A stretch of DNA of 43,884 bases from an uncultured Eubacteriales bacterium (GTDB lineage: Bacteria > Bacillota > Clostridia > Oscillospirales > Oscillospiraceae): the NCBI GenBank assembly GCA_900544295.1, contig UQUO01000016.1, forward strand, positions 1-43,884, in the 5' to 3' direction. Made by a program: the position numbers and the translations under genes. The notes below the pieces were generated by a model. That model did not search any database, had not been told where the DNA came from, and was given only the letters and a program-made list of their open reading frames with translations. This document shows, in pieces, positions 1 to 8,045 of this stretch (position 1 is its first letter; every line of letters begins with the position of its first letter).

Positions 1-482
1 TCCTTGTGCTAAAGAAGCGCAGGAGGGGGTCAAAGGGGGGACCCTCGCCGGGGGTTCCCCCTTTGCGGGCGGCCTAAGCCGCCCGCAGCTCCTGCGATTT
101 ATGGACGCCCGCAGTCATCCGACGCCGGGCGGGGGTCGGCGGAACGTGGTGAGGCCGGCGGAGACCGTGACGGCGGGACGTCGAGGACGCCGTCCCCTAC
201 AGGTCGGGTGGGAAACGGGCCGCGTGCCGCGGGATTTTCCGGGCGCGGGTCACAACGCGGGAAATAGTGAAAACGCCGCCCGTTCGGGCGGCGTTTTCAT
301 TCGATTTTCGCGGGCGGCCCGGCCGCCCGCGAAGGGGGAACCCCCTCCTGCGCTGCTTTGGCACAAGGGGCGTTCCGCGCGCTGCGGCGCGCGGCCAGGG
401 GCGCTGCCCCTGGACCTCGCCCGCTTTTTTGTAAAAAAGCGGGGCAAAAAACTTTTAAGCGTCGTGGCTTGGGGCGCGCGTT
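1..482. repeat. Gene-free palindromic repeat region with inverted copies
   Basis: No credible gene is visible in these 482 bases; the open frames here are GC-rich shadows. Positions 2-29 recur inverted at 341-368 with 26 of 28 bases matching. The adjoining block 55-85 recurs inverted at about 310-340, again nearly identical, although the left copy carries about 25 extra bases between the two blocks. The pair therefore behaves like imperfect terminal inverted repeats around an element of about 367 bp. Inside and beside it are several perfect hairpins: 64-86 (9-bp stem), 268-299 (14-bp stem), 395-413 (8-bp stem) and 420-443 (11-bp stem with a T-run in the arm). The left edge touches the window end, so a target-site duplication cannot be examined. 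It could be a MITE-like element or simply clustered intergenic palindromes. Confidence 0.5.
268..299. terminator. Perfect 14-bp hairpin, bidirectional terminator-like
   Basis: The arms 268-281 and 286-299 are perfectly complementary with the loop GTTC. A-rich and T-rich ends flank the GC core, so the hairpin could end transcripts from either side. It shares its GCCGCCC / GGGCGGC core with the hairpins at 20211-20231 and 39210-39238. No gene ends directly at it inside the window. Confidence 0.55.
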
Positions 483-719
483 CTATTTTAAGTGCTCGTC
501 GTAGCTCGTGTTGGGCACGCTGCGTATGCCGCGCAGTTCGGAAAGCTCTATATGGCGCACGCCGCGCTCGATTTTGACCAGAGTCTCACGCGTCATCGGC
601 ACGCCGTCAAGCTGCAGCCGGCGCACCAGCTCCGTTTGCCCCATGCCTCGCTCCAGCCTCACCCGGCGTATGTTCCGCCCTATCTCGCCGCCAGCCTGTT
701 TTATCTTCTGCTCCCCCAT
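483..719 (-). CDS. Small Xre-type helix-turn-helix protein (78 aa)
   Basis: This is a single-domain DNA-binding protein of the Xre/Cro helix-turn-helix type. After a basic N-terminus, residues about 14-60 carry the usual pattern: an IGxNIRxxRxxxGMxQxxL first helix pair, a recognition segment around MTRETLVKIERG, and an LSELRxI closing helix. The ATG at 719 is preceded by GGAGT at a suitable distance. It contains little beyond the DNA-binding domain, so no sensor function can be read from it. It lies downstream of the polysaccharide deacetylase on the same strand with a gap of about 93 bp, and next to the repeat region. Its targets are unknown; such small regulators are common in clostridia and need not act on their neighbours. 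Confidence 0.75.
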   Translation of the reverse strand: MGEQKIKQAGGEIGRNIRRVRLERGMGQTELVRRLQLDGVPMTRETLVKIERGVRHIELSELRGIRSVPNTSYDEHLK

Positions 720-812
720 GCAGTCACTCCACTCCCGGACCGGTATCAGTCCTGTTCTGCCTTGATTGTAAAAAACCAGGCGGCGGTATGGGACTGTTTT
801 CGGTCCGGCACG

Positions 813-1625
813 TCACTTTATGCCCAGCAGGGCGAAAAACTCCTCGCGGCCCAGGTTGGCCGAGCGGTTGAAGCGGCCGAGGGTCAGGAGGCCTTCGCCG
901 GGGGCGACGTCGTCTACGCGGTTCTCGCAGGTCAGCGCCAGCAGATAGCCCCGCGCGCGCAGAAGCGCCTCCGTCTCATCACAGTGGAAGCCGAAGGGAT
1001 AGGCAAAGGCCAGGGGCCGCGCGCCGGAGGCGGCCTCGATCTTCGCCTCGACGGCGGCGAGGTCGGCGCTCAGCGCGGCGGCGTAGGCCTCGCCGCCCTC
1101 GCCGGGCTTCGGCAGGCAGCCGCGCCGCGGCGACGACTCGCGGTGCATGTCCTGCGTGTGACAGGCGATGTCGAAGCGCCCCGAGGCCGCCAGCTCCGCC
1201 ACCTCGGCCCAGCTGAGATAGGAGTACTCCGGACTGCGCGCGGCGGCCCCCTCCTCCGCGTCGCAGTAGGCGCCCACCACCGCGGCAACGGCGCGCATAT
1301 CGTACTTCTCCAGCAGCGGCAGCGCGTATTCGAGGACGCTCTGCTGCCCGTCGTCAAAGGTGATGAGCACCGGCTTCTCCGGCAGACCGCCCAGCCCGGC
1401 GCGGTAGTTCAGAATGTCCTTCAGCCCCACGGCGGTATAGCCGCGCTCCGAAAGCCAGCGCAGGTCGCCCTCCAGCAGCTCCGGCGTGACGACGTAGTCG
1501 CCCGCCCGGGCGGGGTCCGCAGAGATGTGGTGGTACATGATCACCGGCAGCCGCGTCCCCTCCTCCTCCGCAGCCGCCGGGCAGACAAAGAGCAGCGCGA
1601 AAAAAAGACAGAAAACTCGTTTCAT
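813..1625 (-). CDS. Exported polysaccharide deacetylase (NodB domain, CE4)
   Basis: This is a carbohydrate esterase family 4 enzyme predicted to remove acetyl groups from an extracellular N-acetylated glycan such as peptidoglycan or an exopolysaccharide. The first 19 residues form a signal peptide (basic start, hydrophobic core, small residues up to about A19). The NodB motifs are present: TFDDG with the base and metal Asp91/Asp92, and a CHTxxxH motif with metal ligands His156 and His161. A later AYPFG segment near 208-212 stands in for motif 3. The early MYHHIS segment is typical of the secreted subgroup. A GGGGGG ribosome site precedes the ATG. The 270-residue length fits a signal peptide plus one catalytic domain. 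The substrate cannot be told from sequence, and peptidoglycan deacetylase is only one option. Confidence 0.85.
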   Translation of the reverse strand: MKRVFCLFFALLFVCPAAAEEEGTRLPVIMYHHISADPARAGDYVVTPELLEGDLRWLSERGYTAVGLKDILNYRAGLGGLPEKPVLITFDDGQQSVLEYALPLLEKYDMRAVAAVVGAYCDAEEGAAARSPEYSYLSWAEVAELAASGRFDIACHTQDMHRESSPRRGCLPKPGEGGEAYAAALSADLAAVEAKIEAASGARPLAFAYPFGFHCDETEALLRARGYLLALTCENRVDDVAPGEGLLTLGRFNRSANLGREEFFALLGIK

Positions 1626-1700
1626 AATTTCCCCCCGAAAGGAGTATGCGCCGCCGCGGAATAATCATGCGCCGGGAAAATCTGCGCGCCGGAAAAACAC

Positions 1701-1728
1701 GAAAAACGCCCCAAACGGGGCGTTTTTC
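1701..1728 (-). terminator. Terminator of the regulator-kinase-lysA operon
   Basis: Perfect 12-bp arms (1701-1712 and 1717-1728) enclose a 4-base loop. On the minus strand the hairpin follows the lysA-like stop codon by about 18 bases and ends in TTTTTC, a canonical intrinsic terminator. The arms carry A/T runs on both sides, so it may work in both directions. Confidence 0.8.
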
Positions 1729-1746
1729 GCAAATTTCAGCCGATTT

Positions 1747-2994
1747 TTAAAAGTCGAGCGTGGCAAAGTAGTCCGCCGGGGTCTCGGCGCGCCGGATGAG
1801 CCGCGCGCTGCCGTCCTCGCAGAGCAGGACCTCGGCGCTGCGGAGCTTGCCGTTGTAGTTGTAGCCCATGGCGTGGCCGTGGGCGCCCGTGTCGTGGATG
1901 ACCAGGATGTCCCCCGGGCAGATGGCCGGCAGCCAGCGGTCCACGGCGAACTTGTCGTTATTCTCGCACAGGCCGCCCGTCACGTCGTAGAGATGGTCGC
2001 AGGGCGCGTCCTCCTTGCCGGCGACGGTGATGTGGTGGTAGGCCCCGTACATGGCCGGGCGCATGAGGTTGCAGGCGCAGGCGTCCACGCCGATGTATTC
2101 CTTGTGGATGTGCTTCTGGTGCAGGCACTTCGTCACGAGGCAGCCGTAAGGCCCCAGCATGAAGCGGCCCATCTCGGTGAAGATCTTCACGTCGCCCATG
2201 CCCGCGGGGACGAGGATCTGCTCGTAGACCTTCCGCACGCCCTCGCCTATGGCGAGGATGTCCGGGTGATGCCCGTCCGGGCGGTAGGGTATGCCCACGC
2301 CGCCGGAGAGGTTTATGAAGCCGATGTGCGCGCCCGTCTCCTCGTGCAGCTCCACAGCCAGGCGGAAGAGCTGCATCGCCAGCGTCGGATAGTAGTCGTC
2401 CGTCGTCGTGTTCGAGGCCAGGAAGGCGTGGATGCCGAACTCCTTCGCGCCCTTCTCCATCAGGATGCGGTAGGCCTGGAACATCTGCGGCTTCGTCATG
2501 CCGTATTTGGCGTCCCCGGGGGAGTCCATTATCGTGTTCGATATCTCAAAATACCCGCCGGGGTTGAAGCGGCAGCTGATGGTCTCCGGGATGCAGCCTA
2601 TGGTCCGCTCCAGGAAGTCGATGTGCGTGATGTCGTCGAGGTTTATCGTCGCGCCCAGCTTCGCGGCCAGGGCGAAGTCCTCCGCGGGGGTGTCGTTCGA
2701 GGAGAACATGATGTCCGGCCCCGTGATGCCCTGCCGCTCGCAGAGCATGAGCTCCGTGAGGGAGGAGCAGTCCATGCCGCAGCCCTCCTCGCGCAGGATG
2801 TCCATGATGGACGGGTTGGGCGTGGCCTTGACGGCGAAATACTCCTTGAAGCCCGGGTTCCACGCGAAGGCCTTTCGCACCAGGCGCGCGTTCTCGCGGA
2901 TGCCCCGCTCGTCGTAGAGGTGGAACGGCGTCGCAAACTGCTCGCAGAGCTCCCTGAGCTGCTCCGCCGTCACGAAGGGTAATTTCTTGCCCAT
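1747..2994 (-). CDS. lysA: Diaminopimelate decarboxylase-like PLP enzyme
   Basis: This is a fold-III PLP decarboxylase, most likely converting meso-diaminopimelate to lysine in the cytoplasm. A barrel domain carries the PLP lysine K56 in AVKATPNP, a SGGxG phosphate-binding loop at 230-234 and EMGR at 274-277, where EPGR is usual. The C-terminal beta domain has the GLCEN segment with the conserved Cys343-Glu344 pair contributed across the dimer. The common HxGSQ loop is replaced by HAFLASN at 189-195, so it belongs to a divergent branch, and a related amino-acid decarboxylase activity is possible. The length (415 aa) is normal. It starts one base after the stop of the histidine kinase gene, so its translation is probably coupled to the two-component genes. 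Confidence 0.78.
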   Translation of the reverse strand: MGKKLPFVTAEQLRELCEQFATPFHLYDERGIRENARLVRKAFAWNPGFKEYFAVKATPNPSIMDILREEGCGMDCSSLTELMLCERQGITGPDIMFSSNDTPAEDFALAAKLGATINLDDITHIDFLERTIGCIPETISCRFNPGGYFEISNTIMDSPGDAKYGMTKPQMFQAYRILMEKGAKEFGIHAFLASNTTTDDYYPTLAMQLFRLAVELHEETGAHIGFINLSGGVGIPYRPDGHHPDILAIGEGVRKVYEQILVPAGMGDVKIFTEMGRFMLGPYGCLVTKCLHQKHIHKEYIGVDACACNLMRPAMYGAYHHITVAGKEDAPCDHLYDVTGGLCENNDKFAVDRWLPAICPGDILVIHDTGAHGHAMGYNYNGKLRSAEVLLCEDGSARLIRRAETPADYFATLDF

Positions 2995-2995
2995 G

Positions 2996-3706
2996 TCATT
3001 CTCCGCCCTTTCCGTCGAAAATTATCGTTATGCGCGTGCCCTTGTCCGGCACGCTCTCCGCCTCCAGCGAGGCGTGGTGCCAGGCGGCGGCGTGCTTGAC
3101 TATTGAAAGCCCCAGGCCCGTGCCGCCCGTCTCCTTGGAGCGGCTCTTGTCCACGCGGTAGAAGCGCTCGAAAACGCGGTCGAGGTGCTCGGGCGCGATG
3201 CCTATGCCGTCGTCCTCGACGCAGAGGCTGGGGGCCCCGCCGCGGCTGCCCACGGTCACGCGGACATGCCCGCCCGGGCGGTTGTATTTGATGGCGTTGT
3301 CGCAGAGGTTCGTTATCATCTCGTCTATGAGCTGGGCGTAGCCCGTGACGGTCTCCTCCCCGCCCAGGACCTCTACCGAGACGCCGCAGGAGGCCGCCTT
3401 GTCCATGAGCCGCTCCGCGCAGCGGCGCGCGGCCGAGAGCAGCTCCACCCGCTCCGCCGGGGCCTCCACCGCGCCCTCGTCCAGGCGCGAGAGATTGATG
3501 ATGTCGTCTATGAGCGCGATGAGGCGCTGGGCCTCGGTATATATCTTCTCCGCCAAAAGCGGCAGGTCCTCGCTGCGGGCCAGGCCCGTCATCATCATCT
3601 CCGCGTAGCCGGAGATGGAGGTGATGGGCGTCTTGAGCTCGTGCGAGACGTTGGCCGTGAAGTTGCGGCGCATGTTTTCGGAGATGGATGAGAGCTTCTT
3701 TTCCAT
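2996..3706 (-). CDS. Sensor-less soluble histidine kinase
   Basis: This is a two-component histidine kinase reduced to its catalytic core. Phospho-acceptor His22 sits in SHELKTP. The N-box Asn133/Asn137, the G1 motif DDGIG (165-169) and the G2 motif GGTGLGL (194-200) are all present, so it should autophosphorylate. Unlike its PhoR-type relatives it has no transmembrane helix, HAMP or PAS domain. The start is fixed by a GGAGG site that overlaps the end of the upstream response regulator gene, 8 bases before the ATG, and there is no room for a longer N-terminus. It should therefore be cytosolic and take its input from a partner protein or from the dimer core itself. It lies between its regulator and the lysA-like gene. 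Confidence 0.9.
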   Translation of the reverse strand: MEKKLSSISENMRRNFTANVSHELKTPITSISGYAEMMMTGLARSEDLPLLAEKIYTEAQRLIALIDDIINLSRLDEGAVEAPAERVELLSAARRCAERLMDKAASCGVSVEVLGGEETVTGYAQLIDEMITNLCDNAIKYNRPGGHVRVTVGSRGGAPSLCVEDDGIGIAPEHLDRVFERFYRVDKSRSKETGGTGLGLSIVKHAAAWHHASLEAESVPDKGTRITIIFDGKGGE

Positions 3707-3709
3707 AGT

Positions 3710-4369
3710 TCAGGCCTCCACCATGTAGCCCACGCCGCGCACGGTGCGTATCATGGCCCCGCAGCCGCCCAGCTTCAGGCGCAGGGAGCGGATGTGTACG
3801 TCCACGGTGCGGGTCTCCTCGCCGCCGGAGTAGCCCCAGACGGCCTCCAGCAGCTCCTCCCGGCGCACGACGGCCCCCGCCCGGCGCATGAGGTATTCGA
3901 GCAGGTCGAACTCCTTCGCCGTCAGCTGCACCTCGGCGCCCTCCGCCTCCACCCTGCGGCCCGCAGGATAGAGCAGGACCCCGCGGATGCACAGGGATTC
4001 CTTCGGCTCCCCCCGGCGCAGCAGCGCGCGCACTCTGGCAAGAAATTCCATAATGCCGAAGGGCTTGGCGATATAGTCGTCCGCGCCGAGGTCGAGGCCG
4101 CGGACCTTGTCGAGCTCCGTGCCGAGGGCGGACATTATCATGACCGGGATGCCCGCCGTCTCCGGCGTCTCGCGCAGGCGGCGGAGTATGGCGAGGCCGT
4201 CCTCACCCGGCAGCATGATGTCCAGCAGCACCAGCCGCGCGCGTGCCGCGTCCAGCGCCGCGAAAAACTCCGCCCCGGAGGTGAAGCCCTCCGTCTCATA
4301 GCCCGCGGAGCCCAGCGCGTAGGCCACCAGCTCCCTTATGCTCTTGTCGTCCTCCACAACGTATATCAT
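3710..4369 (-). CDS. OmpR/PhoB-type response regulator
   Basis: A receiver domain (about residues 1-115) is followed by a winged-helix DNA-binding domain. The acidic pocket is E6-D7-D8, the phosphorylated Asp lies in LLDIMLP at D50, and the conserved Lys is in the IAKPF motif. The C-terminal half has the OmpR-type pattern LTAKEFDLLEYL, then HIRSLRLKLG and a final VRGVGYM. I prefer the ATG at 4369 (protein starting MIYVVEDD) to a TTG two codons earlier, because it has a GGGG site 8 bases upstream and matches how such regulators usually begin. It is the first gene of the operon with the sensor-less kinase (3-base gap) and the lysA-like gene. Its targets are unknown. Confidence 0.9.
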   Translation of the reverse strand: MIYVVEDDKSIRELVAYALGSAGYETEGFTSGAEFFAALDAARARLVLLDIMLPGEDGLAILRRLRETPETAGIPVMIMSALGTELDKVRGLDLGADDYIAKPFGIMEFLARVRALLRRGEPKESLCIRGVLLYPAGRRVEAEGAEVQLTAKEFDLLEYLMRRAGAVVRREELLEAVWGYSGGEETRTVDVHIRSLRLKLGGCGAMIRTVRGVGYMVEA

Positions 4370-4401
4370 AGCCAAAACCCCGCAGAAAACGCATTGTCAA
4401 C

Positions 4402-4430
4402 AGTATATAATAGCCTCAAAAGAATGTCAA
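4402..4430 (-). promoter_or_regulatory. Strong sigma-70-type promoter for regulator-kinase-lysA operon
   Basis: On the minus strand TTGACA (4425-4430) is followed after exactly 17 bases by TATACT (4402-4407), about 33 bases before the response regulator ATG. The -35 is perfect. A plus-strand TATAAT at 4476-4481 with a weak TTTTAT 17 bases upstream (4453-4458) is the likely promoter of glgB, so the 4376-4540 gap holds divergent promoters. Confidence 0.75.
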
Positions 4431-4540
4431 AACGACATATGAGAAAAAATGCTTTTATTCGCGATGGAAAAATTGTATAATAGGTCAGAGACGGGTCCGG
4501 GGCCGCAGGCCGCCGGCCGGCGAATACAGGAGGCGGATTT

Positions 4541-6508
4541 ATGGAACAGAGAGAACTCATAGAGAAATATGTCTCCAACGACGACATCTATCTGTACAAC
4601 ACCGGCAACGCCCAGCGGGCCTACGACGCCTTCGGCTGCCGGTACATACCCGAATGCGGCATGCACCGCTTCATGGTCTGGGCTCCGCACGCGCGCGAGG
4701 TCTCCGTCGTGGGCGATTTCAACGGCTGGGACGGCTGCGCGCACCCCATGTGGAAGCGGGACGACGAGACCTGGGTCCTCTTCATCCCCGGCCTCAAGGA
4801 CGGCGACATCTACAAATACCGCGTGGTCGGCGCGGACGGGAACACCGTCCTGAAGGCGGACCCCTTCGCCTTCCACGCCGAGACCGGGCCGGCCACCGGC
4901 TCCAAGGTCTGGAGCATAGAGGGCTACCCCTGGCAGGACGGGGCCTATATGGCCGGGCGCGGGCAGAAGGACGCCATCCGCTCCCCCATGTCCATCTATG
5001 AGGTACACATGGGCTCCTGGCGCAAGAAGGAGGGGGAGGTCTTCCCGAACTACCGCGGCGTCGCGGACGAGCTTGCGGCCTACTGCAAGGAGATGAACTA
5101 CACCCACGTGGAGCTCCTGCCCATCACGGAGTACCCCTACGAGGGCTCCTGGGGCTACCAGGTCACGGGCTTTTTCGCGCCCACGAGCCGCTACGGCACG
5201 CCCCAGGACTTCATGTACTTCGTGGACAGGCTCCATGCCGACGGCATCGGCGTCATCATCGACTGGGTGCCGGCCCACTTCCCGCGCGACGAGCACGGCC
5301 TGCGCATGTTCGACGGCGCGCCCTGCTACGAGGGCGATGAGCAGCGCATGGCGGAGCACCCGGACTGGGGCACCATGATCTTCGACTACTCCCGCCCCCA
5401 GGTGCAGAGCTTCCTCACCTCTTCGGCCATGTTCTTCTTCGACAAATACCACGTGGACGGCATCCGGGTCGACGCCGTCAGCTCCATGCTCTACCTCGAC
5501 TACGGCCGCCGCTGGGGCGAGTGGACCCCCAACAAGGACGGCGGCAACATAAACCTCGGCGCCGTGGACTTCCTGCGCAAGCTGAACACCACCGTGCTCT
5601 CCGCCTTCCCCGGCGCCATCACGATAGCCGAGGAATCGACGGCCTTCCCCCTTGTCTCCCGCCCGGCGGAGGTCGGCGGCCTGGGCTTCATGTTCAAGTG
5701 GGACATGGGCTTCATGCACGACACGCTCGATTACATGGCCCTCGACCCCTACTTCCGCAGCTACAACCACAGCCGCATCACCTTCTCGATGATGTACGCC
5801 TTCTCGGAGAACTTCGTGCTCGCCTTCTCGCATGACGAGGTCGTGCACGGCAAGGGCTCCATGATAAACAAGATGTGGGGCGACTACGACACGAAGTTCG
5901 CCTCCCTGCGCGCGCTCTACGGCTACCAGTTCGCCCACCCGGGCAAGAAGCTGATGTTCATGGGCGGGGAGTTCGCGCAGTTCATAGAGTGGAACTACCT
6001 CCAGCAGCTGGACTGGAACCTCCTGGAGTACCCCAAGCACGAGGGCATGCGCCGCTACGTGCAGGAGCTGGGCCGGCTCTACCTGAGCATCCCCGCCCTT
6101 TCCAGGATAGACGACTCCTGGGAGGGCTTCGCCTGGCTGAACGTGGACGACGCGGAGCGCAGCTCCGTGGCCTTCATGCGCAAGTGCCCGCGCTCCTACA
6201 TAGTCTGCGCCGTGAACTTCACCCCCGTGCGCTATGACGACTTCCCCATCGGCCTGCCGAAGCCCGGCGTCCTGAAGGAGCTCATAAACTCGGACGACGT
6301 GAAGTACGGCGGCACGGGCGTCATGAACTCGCCTGAGATAGCCTCGTCGGACGAGCCCTTCCTGGAGCAGCCCTGCTCGGCCAGGATAACGCTGCCGCCC
6401 ATGTCGGCGGTCTGGTTCCGCTTCAGCCCCGCGGCGAAGAGGGCCAAAAAGCCCGCGGCGGGGGCAAAGAAGCCCGCGGCGGCCAAAAAGCCCGCCAAAA
6501 AGAAATAG
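4541..6508 (+). CDS. glgB: 1,4-alpha-glucan branching enzyme with basic tail
   Basis: This enzyme makes alpha-1,6 branches in glycogen by cutting and transferring alpha-1,4 chains. A CBM48 domain with the VWAPHAxEVSVVGDFNGWDG signature occupies residues about 40-115. A GH13 barrel follows with nucleophile Asp311 (GIRVDAV), acid/base Glu364 (IAEES) and the third Asp432 (FSHDE). The all-beta C-terminal domain ends near 625. The last 25 or so residues are an unusual Lys/Ala/Pro tail built of repeated KKPA units, resembling a histone H1 tail and absent from ordinary GlgB proteins. An AGGAGG site precedes the ATG. It is the first gene of the glycogen block, with glycogen synthase starting 50 bases downstream. 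Confidence 0.96.
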   Translation: MEQRELIEKYVSNDDIYLYNTGNAQRAYDAFGCRYIPECGMHRFMVWAPHAREVSVVGDFNGWDGCAHPMWKRDDETWVLFIPGLKDGDIYKYRVVGADGNTVLKADPFAFHAETGPATGSKVWSIEGYPWQDGAYMAGRGQKDAIRSPMSIYEVHMGSWRKKEGEVFPNYRGVADELAAYCKEMNYTHVELLPITEYPYEGSWGYQVTGFFAPTSRYGTPQDFMYFVDRLHADGIGVIIDWVPAHFPRDEHGLRMFDGAPCYEGDEQRMAEHPDWGTMIFDYSRPQVQSFLTSSAMFFFDKYHVDGIRVDAVSSMLYLDYGRRWGEWTPNKDGGNINLGAVDFLRKLNTTVLSAFPGAITIAEESTAFPLVSRPAEVGGLGFMFKWDMGFMHDTLDYMALDPYFRSYNHSRITFSMMYAFSENFVLAFSHDEVVHGKGSMINKMWGDYDTKFASLRALYGYQFAHPGKKLMFMGGEFAQFIEWNYLQQLDWNLLEYPKHEGMRRYVQELGRLYLSIPALSRIDDSWEGFAWLNVDDAERSSVAFMRKCPRSYIVCAVNFTPVRYDDFPIGLPKPGVLKELINSDDVKYGGTGVMNSPEIASSDEPFLEQPCSARITLPPMSAVWFRFSPAAKRAKKPAAGAKKPAAAKKPAKKK

Positions 6509-6558
6509 GCACCTCCGCCCGGCAGCCCCCAACCTTCCAAGCGAAAGGAATGGTCAAA

Positions 6559-8037
6559 ATGAAACGTGAATTCCAGCAGCTGCTCCTCGAAAAGGACCGC
6601 GACAGGCTGCCCAACGTGCTCATAGCCTCGGCCGAGTGCGCGCCCGTCTCCAAGACCGGCGGCCTTGCGGACGTGGTCGGCACCCTGCCGAAGTGCCTGG
6701 CCGCCCTCGGCGTGGACGCGCGCGTCATCACCCCCTATCACAGGTGCGTGAAGGACAAATATCAGGACAGGGTCGAGCACATGTTCAGCTTCTCCGTGGA
6801 CCTCGGCTGGCGCAGCCAGTATGTAGGCATAGAGCGGCTAGTCCTCGACGGGGTCACCATCTACCTCGTGGACAACGAGTATTACTTCGGGGACCGCATC
6901 TACCGCGGCGGCCAGGCGGAGGGCGAGCAGTACGCCTTCTTCACCCGCGCCGTGCTCGACGCCATCCCGAACCTCGGCTTCTTCCCGGACGTGCTGCACT
7001 GCAACGACTGGCACACGGCCATGCTGCCCATGCTGCTGCGCACGCAGTACGGTTACTACGTCCACGGCAAGATAAAGACCCTGCTCACCATACACAACAT
7101 CTTCTACCAGGGCAAGTTCGGCTTCGACTTCTTCCGGGACCTGCTGCGGGTGGAGGACAGGTATTTCACGCCCGAGTTCATGGAGCTCAACGGCTGCGCC
7201 GCCTTCCTGAAGGCGGGCTGCGTCTTTGCCGACAGGCTGAGCACCGTGAGCCCCAGCTACGCGGAGGAGATCTGCACCCCCTACTACGGCGAGGGCCTGG
7301 ACGGCATCCTCTCCGCCCGGCGGCACCAGCTCTCGGGCATACTCAACGGCATAGACAGGAAGCTCTTCAACCCCTACACCGACCCGCTCATCCCCAAGCG
7401 CTACGACCGCGGCCACCTCAAGGGCAAGCAGGCCTGCAAGGAGGCCCTGATGTTCGAGATGGGCCTGCAGGGCGGGGAGCGCAGCCCGCTCGTCGCCATG
7501 GTCACGCGCATGACGGACCAGAAGGGCTTCGACCTCGTGGAGCGCGTGCTCGACGAGATGCTGGACTTCGACATCCGCTTCCTCCTGCTGGGCTCCGGCG
7601 CCGGGGAGTATGAGCAGTTCATGCGCGAGGCGGAGGCGAGGCACCGCGGGCGCGTCTGCGCCTACATAGGCTACAATGAGGAGCTCTCGCACCGGGTCTA
7701 CGCCGGCGCGGACATGCTGCTCATGCCCTCGAAGTTCGAGCCCTGCGGCCTGTCGCAGATGATAGCCATGCGCTACGGCGCGCTGCCCATAGTCCGCGAG
7801 ACGGGCGGCCTGCGCGACAGCGTCGTGCCCTACAACCAGTACACCGGCGAGGGCACGGGCTTCACCTTCGCCAACTACAACGCCCACGAGATGAAGGACG
7901 CCGTGGAGCGCGCCGTGCGCGTCTACCGCGAGGAGCCCGAGGCCTGGACCGGCCTCGTGCGCAGCGCCATGGCCGCCGACTTCGGCTTTGAGCGCTCCGC
8001 CGAGGATTACGCGCGCCTGTATATAGACATTTTATGA
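6559..8037 (+). CDS. glgA: Glycogen synthase (ADP-glucose type, GT5)
   Basis: This enzyme transfers glucose from ADP-glucose to the growing alpha-1,4 glucan. It has the two Rossmann-like halves of family GT5. The N-terminal ADP-glucose site KTGGL is at residues 32-36, and the C-terminal half carries MPSKFEPCGLSQ and the ETGGLRDSV segment. At 492 residues it has the usual length. I chose the second ATG (6559) because AAGGA lies 8-9 bases upstream; the in-frame ATG at 6550 sits directly on that ribosome site. The gene follows glgB and runs into the phosphorylase-like gene. The genes that make ADP-glucose (glgC/glgD) are not in this window. Confidence 0.96.
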   Translation: MKREFQQLLLEKDRDRLPNVLIASAECAPVSKTGGLADVVGTLPKCLAALGVDARVITPYHRCVKDKYQDRVEHMFSFSVDLGWRSQYVGIERLVLDGVTIYLVDNEYYFGDRIYRGGQAEGEQYAFFTRAVLDAIPNLGFFPDVLHCNDWHTAMLPMLLRTQYGYYVHGKIKTLLTIHNIFYQGKFGFDFFRDLLRVEDRYFTPEFMELNGCAAFLKAGCVFADRLSTVSPSYAEEICTPYYGEGLDGILSARRHQLSGILNGIDRKLFNPYTDPLIPKRYDRGHLKGKQACKEALMFEMGLQGGERSPLVAMVTRMTDQKGFDLVERVLDEMLDFDIRFLLLGSGAGEYEQFMREAEARHRGRVCAYIGYNEELSHRVYAGADMLLMPSKFEPCGLSQMIAMRYGALPIVRETGGLRDSVVPYNQYTGEGTGFTFANYNAHEMKDAVERAVRVYREEPEAWTGLVRSAMAADFGFERSAEDYARLYIDIL

Positions 8038-8045
8038 GGGATGAC

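Noticed and set aside
250..447. 65-residue minus-strand frame in the left repeat region
   Set aside because: It runs through palindromic repeats, has no ribosome site, and its composition is that of GC-rich noise.
492..1664. 390-residue plus-strand frame opposite the deacetylase
   Set aside because: It is an antisense shadow of two real minus-strand genes. The protein is low in hydrophobic pattern and shows no family motif.
1747..4369. Lysine riboswitch upstream of the lysA-like gene
   Set aside because: The gene is third in an operon with a one-base gap to its neighbour, and the leader before the response regulator is too short for a lysine riboswitch.
4427..6532. 701-residue minus-strand frame opposite glgB
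   Set aside because: Long antisense frames are expected here because GC-rich third codon positions remove stop codons. The glgB frame has all catalytic motifs.
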